From Candidatus Thorarchaeota archaeon (GTDB lineage Archaea > Asgardarchaeota > Thorarchaeia > Thorarchaeales > Thorarchaeaceae): a stretch of DNA of 64,000 nt. The stretch is from the NCBI GenBank assembly GCA_016839245.1, contig JAEOUN010000110.1:1-64000 (forward strand). The letters are read 5' to 3'. A program made the position numbers and the translations under genes. Of the stretch, positions 54,068 to 62,613 are shown piece after piece. The notes under the pieces were generated by a model that worked only from the letters and a program-made list of their open reading frames with translations, searched no databases and was not told the DNA's origin. Each line of letters starts with the position of its first letter. The first letter of the stretch is position 1.

Positions 54068-54105
54068 ATGACTCCGGTTTTTCCGGGGTCATTCTTCTAT
54101 TTTTC
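54068..54105 (+). terminator. Hairpin terminator after the first crotonase
   Basis: ATGACTCCGG (54068-54077) pairs with CCGGGGTCAT (54083-54092), one G-T wobble, around TTTTT. A T-rich tail follows. Confidence 0.65.
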
Positions 54106-54219
54106 ATTGTTAATCGTCAACCTTAAGTCCTCGTGTTCAAACGTGGATTGTCTTATAATTCATAGATAATGAGTACTGCGATAGTTCCCTGCGCAGGCTC
54201 ATCACATGGAGGATATGAA

Positions 54220-55386
54220 ATGACAAGAAGAGTTGCTGTGGTCGCTGGTGGTCACAGCAAATTTGGAAAAAGATACGATGCTACGATGCGTGAACTATGC
54301 GCAGAGGCCTACAAACCAATTTATGATGAAGGTATTACGCAGGACAAAATTGACGCAAGTGTTCTCTCATACGCTGCATCGCAGTTTACGGGTCAAGGTG
54401 CTGGATCAGCTCTAATGGCGGATTATATTGGAATGCAAGAGAAGCCACATTTGCGAGTTGAATCCGCGTGCACAACTGGAACCGCAAGTCTTAGAGCTGC
54501 TTGGGGGATGGTAGCTGCTGGCCTGTATGATGTCATGCTTATTTTGGGTGTTGAGCAGATGAATCGTGTGTCTTCAGCGACTGCAACAGAATATATGTCG
54601 CGAGCCGGGGACATGCGATGGGAGTACCCATATGGTATTAGTTTTCCTGCATTCTATGCACTCATGGCATCACGTTATATGAGTGAGTATAATATGCCAC
54701 ATGATGTGCTAGCACAGATTGCAGTGAAGTCTCATTTTTATGGATCTCAAAATCCGAAAGCTCATCTTCCTAAAGCTGTTTCTTTCGAGGAGGCTAACAA
54801 TGCAGTACCTATTTGTAGACCACTCAACCTATACGATTGTAGTCTAATTACAGATGGCGGCGCAGCAGTGGTCATCGCAGCCGAGGATCGAGTGAAAGAA
54901 TTCACTGACCGTCCAATGTGGATTAAAGGCATCGGCGCAGGTGCTTCTGCGAACATGATTCAGGATCGTGAAAGCTTAACATCTATCCCCGGAGCAAAAC
55001 GAGCTGCAAAGGCTGCGTATAAGATGGCTGGGTTAGAACCCAAAGACATCAACATGGCTGAAGTTCATGACTGCTTTACAATTGCTGAACTCATAGCTTA
55101 TGAGGACCTAGGTTTTGCAGAACCCGGTAAAGGTCGTGAGATTGTGGAAAATAAGGACAACTATATTGATGGTCGAATACCTGTCAACTGTGACGGTGGT
55201 CTCAAGTCAAAAGGCCATCCATTAGGTGCCACTGGGGTGTCCATGACCTATGAGATTATGAAACAGATGCGAGGAGAGGCTGAGAACTCGTCTCGACAGA
55301 TTAAGGATGTGCAATATGGTCTTGCACATAACGTCGGGCAATCAGGTCAATTCGTTAACGTGTTCATCTATGAGAGGGGTTGGTAA
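54220..55386 (+). CDS. Archaeal SCPx-type thiolase (acetyl-CoA acetyltransferase family)
   Basis: A 388-residue thiolase-fold enzyme. The nucleophile is the Cys in VESACTTGTASLRAA. HDCFTIAELIAYEDLG and KGHPLGATGVSM follow with the active-site histidines. Near the C-terminus the second Cys motif (CxGGG) is replaced by HNVGQSGQFV, as in SCPx and archaeal thiolases. The ATG 54220 has GGAGG seven bases upstream; an ATG at 54169 lacks this. The DUF35 gene follows four bases after the stop. Archaeal thiolases of this type often depend on their DUF35 partner. Confidence 0.93.
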   Translation: MTRRVAVVAGGHSKFGKRYDATMRELCAEAYKPIYDEGITQDKIDASVLSYAASQFTGQGAGSALMADYIGMQEKPHLRVESACTTGTASLRAAWGMVAAGLYDVMLILGVEQMNRVSSATATEYMSRAGDMRWEYPYGISFPAFYALMASRYMSEYNMPHDVLAQIAVKSHFYGSQNPKAHLPKAVSFEEANNAVPICRPLNLYDCSLITDGGAAVVIAAEDRVKEFTDRPMWIKGIGAGASANMIQDRESLTSIPGAKRAAKAAYKMAGLEPKDINMAEVHDCFTIAELIAYEDLGFAEPGKGREIVENKDNYIDGRIPVNCDGGLKSKGHPLGATGVSMTYEIMKQMRGEAENSSRQIKDVQYGLAHNVGQSGQFVNVFIYERGW

Positions 55387-55389
55387 GAC

Positions 55390-55806
55390 ATGGCAGAGAA
55401 GAAAGAACTCTATTTGGGCTATTCGACAGACAAAGCTGTGACTCCATTTTTCCAAGAATTCCTTGAGGCTCTCGATCAAGAAAAGATGATGAAGAGTAAA
55501 TGTCCAAAGTGTGGCTCTGAATATCTTCCACCAAGAGAGCATTGTCAGAAGGACATGACTAAATGTGAGTTAGTTGAATTGACTGAGAAAGAGGCAAAAC
55601 TATACTCTTACGTTATTGTGGATTTTGCTCCAGAGTCTCTTACCTCAAAAGCACCATATGTGGTAGCTATTGGAGAATTTCCATCAGGACTTAGATTGAC
55701 AGCTCATATCACCAACCTCATGTCTATGCCTGAAGTTGGAATGCCGCTGAAGTTGGGCTTTGAGAAAATTGATGAGAAAAAGATCACATACAAATGGTTA
55801 GTGTAA
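55390..55806 (+). CDS. DUF35 zinc-ribbon/OB-fold acyl-CoA-associated protein
   Basis: A 138-residue DUF35 protein. The rubredoxin-like zinc ribbon CPKCGSEYLPPREHC with a following C (TKC) is near residues 38-60. An OB-fold with YSYVIVDFAPESLTSKAPYVVAIGEF follows. In archaea it bridges thiolase and HMG-CoA synthase and guides the acyl-CoA. The neighbouring thiolase fits that, but no HMG-CoA synthase is in the window. A terminator hairpin follows its stop. Confidence 0.9.
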   Translation: MAEKKELYLGYSTDKAVTPFFQEFLEALDQEKMMKSKCPKCGSEYLPPREHCQKDMTKCELVELTEKEAKLYSYVIVDFAPESLTSKAPYVVAIGEFPSGLRLTAHITNLMSMPEVGMPLKLGFEKIDEKKITYKWLV

Positions 55807-55813
55807 ATTGCTT

Positions 55814-55845
55814 TGGGGGTTTAATCCCCCATCCTTCTCTTTTTT
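55814..55845 (+). terminator. Hairpin terminator of the thiolase-DUF35 operon
   Basis: TGGGGG (55814-55819) pairs with CCCCCA (55826-55831) around TTTAAT. Pyrimidine-rich sequence with a run of six T follows. Confidence 0.7.
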
Positions 55846-55861
55846 GAATATAGTGAAAAAT

Positions 55862-56218
55862 TTACTCAATTGTTGCATTTTTGTTTTCAGCAAACAATTC
55901 AAGAATTTTGACCCATCTCGATTGCAAGAGTACTGCTTTTAGAGTCTGAAGATAAATCGTTGCGGCTTTTTCCGAATCACAACATTCAATTTCTGTTACC
56001 GCCTTTCCTATCAGATCAGTGATTTCATTAAAACGTCTTTTTCCCTCATTTCTTCCATAATCTGAGAAGACATAGTATCCATGATATTCACTGCCTAGTC
56101 CTCGGAGGAGTCTGGTTTCTTCATCAACGAAAGTCTTTAGGTCATATGTGCTTTGAAGACTCCTTTTCATCGCATTAAGACTTTCAATCAGTACATGCTT
56201 GCTCTCAGCGGGAATCAT
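55862..56218 (-). CDS. Small helical hypothetical protein
   Basis: A 118-residue, all-helical soluble protein I do not recognise. It has an N-terminal MIPAESKHVLIESLNAMKRSL, aromatic-rich GLGSEYHGYYVFSDYGR and a Cys-Cys pair (EIECCDSEKAATIYLQTL). It resembles four-helix nucleotidyl- or regulatory bundles, but that is impression only. It is convergent with the thiolase-DUF35 operon and lies next to the substrate-binding protein gene. Confidence 0.5.
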   Translation of the reverse strand: MIPAESKHVLIESLNAMKRSLQSTYDLKTFVDEETRLLRGLGSEYHGYYVFSDYGRNEGKRRFNEITDLIGKAVTEIECCDSEKAATIYLQTLKAVLLQSRWVKILELFAENKNATIE

Positions 56219-56459
56219 ACTATCGAACTCCCATCAGGCATTTTCAAAATGAACAAAGGAGTAATTAAGGATTAGGTATTTTCAGCTTTAGTTTCGTTGC
56301 CACTGACAGATTTCTCTCTTCTCGTTCCGATTATTGCTATGCTATAAGAAAAACAACCGTCGAACTAATTGAGATGATAATCGTTACAATTCCCAAATGA
56401 ATGGGAGTTAGCACTATTTCTTAATTATAGAGAAAGATTCCACTCCTGTTTATTGCAAT

Positions 56460-58667
56460 TTATCTTTGTTTAGCAATGATAATTACTACAACTAGGATTA
56501 CTAATGCCGATCCTGCAGATATGATTAAAGAAATATTACTCAGAAAATCAGGATTTTCCATTGATGTGCTAGTAGTACCTGTGCTTGTACTGTTACTTGT
56601 TTCAGTTGTTGTAGTGATCGTCGTTGTCGTCGATGTTGTGGAAGTCGTTGCTGGCAAGACTGTAACAAAAACAGTACTGCTTACCATATTAAGCGCGTAA
56701 TCAAAGAGTATCAGTGTATAGTTATATGTTCCAACTAAATGGCCATCCACATTTATTGCAAAATCAGAACCATCCCAAAATCCTGTTTCATTCACTGCTC
56801 CGTCTACCAACAATGAATACATGTAGGGATCGTTATCATAAACATCCCAATAGACGATATGGCCAGTCGTTCCAACTATATACGTTGTTCCCAATGCAGA
56901 GAGAATAGCTGGCGGAGTAGAAGTTGTAGTAGTGGTAGTTGTGGTAGTGATAGTGGTACTGGTTGTTTCGCTATCGCGATAGTGAAACAATGGATTTCTA
57001 CTGATTTCAAAAAATTCGGTTAGTTCGTAATCAGAAAGATAGAACGGTCCACAGGTGACATAAGGCTCATCTGGATTATATACAGGATTCCATGTATTCC
57101 ATTCATTAAACCCAATATCTTGGAAGATGTGCTTGGGGATGATAAAGTCATATGCAAAACTTGAGAATTGCCAATATGATTCTGAGTTGAATTCTATTAC
57201 GAAACGATAAGGCGTTGGTGCATATGCTGCAACAACATCCACCAGATTTACACCCGCAGGATTTCCATAGGCAAAGCTCTCATTTACGTACATGAAGGTG
57301 TATGCTACGTCCTCAGCAGTAAGTGGTATACCATCTGACCATGTTGCATTTTGGATGATATCAATTGTATATCGTGTATGTCCTACAGGTACTTCTGTAT
57401 TATCTGCGTTAGTTTCGACAAGCAGGTTGCTAGCAAGGTCTGGCCAAGGTGTAAGATCTGGAGCGGTCTTATAGAGTGATGGCCAGAGTTCTTCTAGAAT
57501 ACCTTTTGAATATTCAGAGTTTGCAGTATAGATGTTGAACGAGTCTGGATTTGCTTCCATACCTACCGCAAATGTGCCTCCTAGTGTCATTCCAATAGTA
57601 TGAATTTTTCGCATAGTCCAGAGTCCAGAGCTGTACCTCGCATAATCTTCCACATATCCTTCAAATTCATCTATGCGATAAGCTTGAAAGTAGATGTTCT
57701 CATAGACTACAAGTAGTGGAACATTTTGATGAAGAATCATCTGCATCTCAGCAGCCGCTTCATAGATGTCTTCAAAGGTCGTACCATAAAGGAGCTGGTT
57801 TCGCCATGAATCATAAGTTGCATTTGCAAAATTGGTTGGATTTTGATATGGTTCATCTGCATTTTCTGACCAGAAATCATATGCTAACCAGTCTACATCA
57901 TTATCTTCGAAGTTTTTACCCATGAATATCATATCGTAGTTTCCATGCGAATCTAATCTCGATATGTAGTCGCTAAAGTCTGAAGCAACTATATTTACTT
58001 GGACATGCAGTGCAGAAAGTGCTTCTGCAGCAATCTGAGCAATACCATATCCGAGTACTGTTGAGGTGGAAGGATACTCCATATTGACACTAAAAACAGA
58101 ACCATTTGGAGCTAGACGGTACCCTGTTTCTCCGCTGATAGCAAATCCCGCTGCATCAAGGATTGTATTTCCAAGTGCAGATTGATCGGTATAATAGTGA
58201 TAAGGTAAATAGTCTTCAACACACCATGAATTTACAAAAGGAACAACTGAGTCGTGTTCTTGCGAGAGTCCACTTAATACCTCGGTGGTCACTGCGGTCT
58301 TATTAAAAGCATAGGCGAAAGCACGTCTAAACACAGCAATATTCAAAGGATATTTTGCGCAGTTTATGAGGATTTCACCATAACCATTTCGTAATGCTTG
58401 GTAAATATCGATATTAGGATCTTCCTTTAATGGTGGCAAATACATAGGATCAATAAATGACATTTCCGTTTCTATATTATCTGCAAGTAAAGCAAGAATC
58501 CTCTGGTCTTGAGATGCTATGACCTTGTAGAGAATATTATCAACGTATGGTCCAGTATTAAGATTTGAAGGTACAGGAGGGAGGGTACTGACCTGATTCA
58601 CTCCACTAAAAGCAACTATTGCCAAAGTTACAATTGACAAAAGTGCAACGATGCGTTTTGATCTCAT
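56460..58667 (-). CDS. Family-5 substrate-binding protein, apparently with permuted halves, cell-surface anchored
   Basis: A 735-residue protein: signal-like N-terminus (about 1-28), then a segment resembling the middle and end of family-5 (oligopeptide) binding proteins (PLNIAVFRRAFAYAFNKTAV, equivalent to VRqAlayAiDr). A segment resembling the family's start follows (WPDLASNLLVE and NATWSDGIPLTAEDVAYTFMYV). The order is reversed compared with the family. Next come a Thr-rich linker, an Ig-like domain (about 600-680), another Thr-rich linker, and a C-terminal TM (about 714-732), which would anchor it outside the membrane. No permease or ATPase gene is in the window. Confidence 0.7.
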   Translation of the reverse strand: MRSKRIVALLSIVTLAIVAFSGVNQVSTLPPVPSNLNTGPYVDNILYKVIASQDQRILALLADNIETEMSFIDPMYLPPLKEDPNIDIYQALRNGYGEILINCAKYPLNIAVFRRAFAYAFNKTAVTTEVLSGLSQEHDSVVPFVNSWCVEDYLPYHYYTDQSALGNTILDAAGFAISGETGYRLAPNGSVFSVNMEYPSTSTVLGYGIAQIAAEALSALHVQVNIVASDFSDYISRLDSHGNYDMIFMGKNFEDNDVDWLAYDFWSENADEPYQNPTNFANATYDSWRNQLLYGTTFEDIYEAAAEMQMILHQNVPLLVVYENIYFQAYRIDEFEGYVEDYARYSSGLWTMRKIHTIGMTLGGTFAVGMEANPDSFNIYTANSEYSKGILEELWPSLYKTAPDLTPWPDLASNLLVETNADNTEVPVGHTRYTIDIIQNATWSDGIPLTAEDVAYTFMYVNESFAYGNPAGVNLVDVVAAYAPTPYRFVIEFNSESYWQFSSFAYDFIIPKHIFQDIGFNEWNTWNPVYNPDEPYVTCGPFYLSDYELTEFFEISRNPLFHYRDSETTSTTITTTTTTTTTSTPPAILSALGTTYIVGTTGHIVYWDVYDNDPYMYSLLVDGAVNETGFWDGSDFAINVDGHLVGTYNYTLILFDYALNMVSSTVFVTVLPATTSTTSTTTTITTTTETSNSTSTGTTSTSMENPDFLSNISLIISAGSALVILVVVIIIAKQR

Positions 58668-58815
58668 CTCCAGCCACCTACTCTTGTGAGTTTCATGTTT
58701 TGCCCTATTAATGTTCCCATTTTCCGCATTAATTTGAGTTTAATGAATTTCATAGAAGTGCCCCGAAATCTTATTACCTTCCTACAATCCAGAATCGTAT
58801 CTTGGAGGAACAGTC

Positions 58816-59601
58816 ATGTCTGAACAAGAAGTGCTCTATGAAATCACTGATGGCGTGGCCATCATTACTATTAATAGACCTGCAAAATATAATGCATTAA
58901 ATACCTCTGTTGTAACTAATCTAAGGGAGTCGTTTAAGAAAGCCGAAAATGACGATACTGTAAGATCCATAATTCTGACGGGTGCTGGTGAGAAAGCTTT
59001 TGCAGCAGGCGCAGACATCACAGAGTTTCAGGAGAAAAACTCGAAGACTGTTAGGTCACTTGCTGAAAATGGACAAGACCTCTGCAAATACATTGAAGCG
59101 TTATCAAAACCAGTTATTGCTGCAGTCAATGGCTTTGCTCTTGGCGGCGGATGCGAGATTGCCATGGCTTGCGATATTAGATATGCATCCTCAAATGCGA
59201 AATTTGGTCAGCCTGAGATTAATCTTGGAATTATTCCAGGTTTTGGTGGTACAGTCCGATTACCAAGGCTAGTGGGTCTGGGGATGGCAAAAGAGTTAAT
59301 CTATTCTGGCGATCAAATTGATGCTGGTGAAGCTTTAAGGATAGGTCTTATCAACAAGGTTTTCGAATCTGTTGCTGAACTCAGGATTGGCACGATGGCT
59401 CTTGCCAAGAAACTCGCAACGAAACCTGGCATTGCCGTTGATTTGGCTAAACAATCTCTCAATAATGCCTGGGAGATGCCTATTATGAAAAACCTCGACT
59501 TTGAAGTTGATGTCTTCTGCAAGACCTTTGATACTGAAGATAAAGTAGAAGGTGTTGACGCTTTCCTAAACAAACGAACGCCTAATTTCAAACATAAATA
59601 G
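58816..59601 (+). CDS. Enoyl-CoA hydratase (crotonase family)
   Basis: A 261-residue crotonase close to short-chain enoyl-CoA hydratases. It has AGADITEFQEKN (oxyanion loop), GGGCEIAMACDIRYA (catalytic Glu), FGQPEINLGIIPGFGGTVRLPRLVG (second Glu) and AGEALRIGLINKVFE. It has GGAGG as ribosome site. It is the second crotonase of the window and more typical of 3-hydroxybutyryl-CoA dehydratases. It converges with the metallo-beta-lactamase gene across a hairpin. Confidence 0.93.
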   Translation: MSEQEVLYEITDGVAIITINRPAKYNALNTSVVTNLRESFKKAENDDTVRSIILTGAGEKAFAAGADITEFQEKNSKTVRSLAENGQDLCKYIEALSKPVIAAVNGFALGGGCEIAMACDIRYASSNAKFGQPEINLGIIPGFGGTVRLPRLVGLGMAKELIYSGDQIDAGEALRIGLINKVFESVAELRIGTMALAKKLATKPGIAVDLAKQSLNNAWEMPIMKNLDFEVDVFCKTFDTEDKVEGVDAFLNKRTPNFKHK

Positions 59602-59609
59602 AGTGGTCC

Positions 59610-59629
59610 GCGGGGTGCAAAAACTCCGC
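59610..59629. terminator. Hairpin between convergent crotonase and beta-lactamase-fold genes
   Basis: GCGGGG (59610-59615) pairs with CTCCGC (59624-59629), one G-T wobble, around TGCAAAAA. It lies between the two stop codons and could serve both directions, though T runs are weak. Confidence 0.4.
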
Positions 59630-60564
59630 TACCCTCTCTGTATTGAAAGTCTACCATTTTCCACTGTTACTATATCCTTCTTTAGTAACAAATCAATATG
59701 CTTCTCAATCATGAATATCTCGAAGGCATAATACACATCCATTGGTATTCGGGGATAAATGGTCGGTTCTTTAGATAGCGCTTCTACTGTATTTATCCCT
59801 CGTCTGATATTCTCGATTACTCTCGTTTCTCTTTCATCAAAAATTGCCCTGTATTGCATTAATCGTTCGTCGAGTCCTTCTGATATTGGATTGATAAGAT
59901 GACTACTGATACCGGTAGTAGGTTTCAATTCTATCACCTTCTCCACCGACGTTTCAAAATCCTCAATGTCACTCACCTTGTTTCCATACCATGGACCAAA
60001 CCTCGTTAGATCTATGTCAACGAGGAATAATGTATCAAGATTATTAATTCCAAAGCAAGTGTGATCTATTGTATGACCTGGCAGATGCAATGGAATGAGT
60101 CTAGTTTCTCCGCAGTCTATTTCTTTGCCATCATCAAATGTCCCTGTTACATTATATTCAGTAGCTACATGCTTGAATCTACTATCCAAAAGAGTTCTCC
60201 AGCTATCATAATACCTGTTACCTGCTATTCCGTAATACTCGACCATTCCCTCAAAAGTCATCACTCCTTTTTTGGCAAGGGGATGGCATAGTAATTCACA
60301 TTCTGCGGCAGCTTGAATCTCTGCAGCATGACCTTTATGATCTATATGGAAGTGGGTTAGAACTATTCTTTCAATGTCTTTGAGTGAATATTCAAAATCC
60401 TTCAGAGTAGATATGATATTGTCCATGTCCGCTCCTGCATCAACAAGGGTTAGTATTTCATCGTCTATCAACAAAGAATTGGCTTCTGGAAATCTGGCTC
60501 TATTTTCTCCCCTGATTAGATGTACATGCGGAAGAATTTCAATATGAGATGGATATTCTGACAT
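59629..60564 (-). CDS. Metallo-beta-lactamase-fold hydrolase
   Basis: A 311-residue MBL-fold protein. The metal site HxHxDH is THFHIDHKGH. Downstream elements are HLPGHTIDHTCF, and a conserved D in FLVDIDLTRFG. The C-terminal 60 residues form a winged-helix-like extension with MIEKHIDLLLKKDI, like glyoxalase II and LACTB2-type relatives. Substrate unknown, perhaps a thioester given the acyl-CoA neighbours. It is divergent from the glycerol kinase gene. Confidence 0.85.
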   Translation of the reverse strand: MSEYPSHIEILPHVHLIRGENRARFPEANSLLIDDEILTLVDAGADMDNIISTLKDFEYSLKDIERIVLTHFHIDHKGHAAEIQAAAECELLCHPLAKKGVMTFEGMVEYYGIAGNRYYDSWRTLLDSRFKHVATEYNVTGTFDDGKEIDCGETRLIPLHLPGHTIDHTCFGINNLDTLFLVDIDLTRFGPWYGNKVSDIEDFETSVEKVIELKPTTGISSHLINPISEGLDERLMQYRAIFDERETRVIENIRRGINTVEALSKEPTIYPRIPMDVYYAFEIFMIEKHIDLLLKKDIVTVENGRLSIQRG

Positions 60565-60668
60565 TACCTCTTTCTACTGGAAATATCATAAATAACTCTC
60601 ACTGTCGAGCAATCTATATTGGGCAATGTTCTTGAGTTAGTATATCTATCATAAAAAAGGTGAATCTA

Positions 60669-62126
60669 ATGAGCCAGCGTCTATTTGCAGTTTTTGACAT
60701 TGGAACAACTGGAACTCGATCCGTTGTCGTTGATGAGGAAGGTCGTGAGCTTAGTAAGGCTTACGAAGAATATCCGAGCAAACCAGTAGACCTGCAACCT
60801 CATGAACAAGTTGCTGATACTTTCTGGCGAACATCTGCTAATACAATGCAACGCGCAATTGCTGGTTGTAGATATGGAGCTGAATCAATTATAGGAGTAA
60901 TTGTTACTACAACAAGAGATAGCATAACACCTGTTAGCAAGGATGGAACTCCTCTAGCTCCTACTGTTACGTGGGTTGATGGCAGATCGAGTACAAAGAG
61001 TAAGGAGATGGCTGCAGAAATAGGTCCACGGAAAAGTGTAAACAAAATGATGTGGTTTCTTGAGAATCGGCCTACTCTCTTCAAGAAAGTGCATAAATGG
61101 GTCTTACTTGATGCTTTCATTAATAGTAAATTGTGTGAAGTATTTGCTAGCTCACCCGCAGATGCCCGATTTGGACCCATTGATCATGAAACTCTTACAT
61201 GGTCTGAGGAACTGTGTGAGGCTACTGGAATTCCAATCGAAAAGCTCACTGATATTGTTAATTCAGGAACAACAATTGGAGAGATTAGTTCTAACGCTGC
61301 AAAATTAACTTCATTGCGAAAAGGTACACCTGTAATAATGGGGAGTGGAGACCAGCAGTGTTCTGCTTTGGGAATGGGAGTCATTGAATCCGGGAGAGTA
61401 AAGGCTACAACAGGAACTGGTACTTTTGTCATTACACATCTTGATGAGTTTATGGAGAATCCCTTCGTCATGTTCTGCAATCCCTCTGCAATTCCTGGCA
61501 AGTGGATTCTTGAGGGTGTGATTCCTGGAACTGGATTAACATACAAATGGTATAGGGACCAATATTGTGAGCCAGAGGTCGCACTCGCAGCTAAAACTGA
61601 GCAGGATGCCTATCAGATAATTGAAACCTCTGCTGCGTCAGTCCCTGCCGGTAGTGACGGTCTCATTATGTTTCCCTTTATGGCCTATAAATTGGGGATT
61701 CTCTATCATCTTGGTTTTGCTCACACAAAGGCTCACGTCGCCCGAGCTATACTTGAAGCAAACGGATATGGAATCAAGATGTATGTTGAGATGATGGAGG
61801 GAATGCTAGATTTCGAGTTTGATGAATTACGGATTGATGGCGGCGGCTCTAATTCTCCTCTCTGGCGTCAGATTCAAGCTGATTGTGCTGAGAAAACAAT
61901 AATTCTGCCAAAGGTGCGGGATTCAACCGTAATTGGTGCTGCAATGCTAGGTACTGTCGGTACTGGTATCTATGGTAGCTATAGTGAAGCTGTTGATAAT
62001 ATGTTTCATGTGGAAGAGCGTCGGGAACCGATTCCTGAAAATGTTGTTGTCTATCGGAAGCAGTACCAGATTTTTAACAAGCTATTAAATTCAGAGATGG
62101 GCAATATTCTAGAAGCAACAAGTTAG
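60669..62126 (+). CDS. glpK: FGGY-family kinase, probably glycerol kinase
   Basis: Phosphorylates glycerol to glycerol 3-phosphate with ATP. A 485-residue FGGY kinase: phosphate-binding FDIGTTGTRSVVVDEEG, VTWVDGRS, GSGDQQCSALGMGV, TGTGTF, and RIDGGGSNSPLWRQIQAD (second FGGY-type signature). I prefer ATG 60669, which follows AGGTGA, over the GTG at 60660. A GlpA-like dehydrogenase gene begins about 490 bases downstream on the same strand, which favours glycerol over xylulose as substrate. Confidence 0.85.
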   Translation: MSQRLFAVFDIGTTGTRSVVVDEEGRELSKAYEEYPSKPVDLQPHEQVADTFWRTSANTMQRAIAGCRYGAESIIGVIVTTTRDSITPVSKDGTPLAPTVTWVDGRSSTKSKEMAAEIGPRKSVNKMMWFLENRPTLFKKVHKWVLLDAFINSKLCEVFASSPADARFGPIDHETLTWSEELCEATGIPIEKLTDIVNSGTTIGEISSNAAKLTSLRKGTPVIMGSGDQQCSALGMGVIESGRVKATTGTGTFVITHLDEFMENPFVMFCNPSAIPGKWILEGVIPGTGLTYKWYRDQYCEPEVALAAKTEQDAYQIIETSAASVPAGSDGLIMFPFMAYKLGILYHLGFAHTKAHVARAILEANGYGIKMYVEMMEGMLDFEFDELRIDGGGSNSPLWRQIQADCAEKTIILPKVRDSTVIGAAMLGTVGTGIYGSYSEAVDNMFHVEERREPIPENVVVYRKQYQIFNKLLNSEMGNILEATS

Positions 62127-62179
62127 AAAAGACAGGGAATTCTACGCTCTTTAAGGGAATCCCTGAAACGAAGACAGTT

Positions 62180-62434
62180 CTATGACTCTTCCTCATCTCT
62201 ATCGTAATTCTCTAAAATTCGACCAAAGAAGATGAGAGCAAGGACTAATTCGGAGCCTTTCACATTCTTTACTAGAAATTCAATAGATTTACTTATGGTA
62301 TCTTCGTATTTCCATGCGTCTTTTACAAGATTAATAATATCATCGAATCTGTCATCAGGAATATCAAAAGCTTCTACAAGTGTGCTAGTTTCATGACTAA
62401 CAACCTTGAGGGTACCAAGATCATATTCTGGCAA
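62180..62434 (-). CDS. Small hypothetical protein
   Basis: An 84-residue acidic protein I do not recognise. MPEYDLGTLKVVSHETSTL starts with a strand, then helices FDDIINLVKDAWKYEDTISKS, then a hydrophobic stretch (ELVLALIFFGRIL) and an acidic tail. It lies between glpK and the GlpA-like gene on the opposite strand. Confidence 0.45.
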   Translation of the reverse strand: MPEYDLGTLKVVSHETSTLVEAFDIPDDRFDDIINLVKDAWKYEDTISKSIEFLVKNVKGSELVLALIFFGRILENYDRDEEES

Positions 62435-62613
62435 TTATTTGCACCTTAGTGACTCGTTCTGATTTTATCCTTTTAATATATCTGCGTTATTATCAATTGC
62501 GACCATAAAACAACATCATAATCGAAACCCTTGTATTGCACATTATTTCTGAAATCATTATACTGCAAAACAGTCGTGATAATTATCTGCGAAATTTAAA
62601 GAGGATATCAACA

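Noticed and set aside
56337..56414. 26-codon hydrophobic minus-strand frame starting with GTG
   Set aside because: Looks like a small membrane peptide but has no ribosome site and no support beyond composition.
56476..56700. 74-codon plus-strand hydrophobic frame
   Set aside because: It is the complement of the Thr-rich linker and TM codons of the substrate-binding protein; a shadow.
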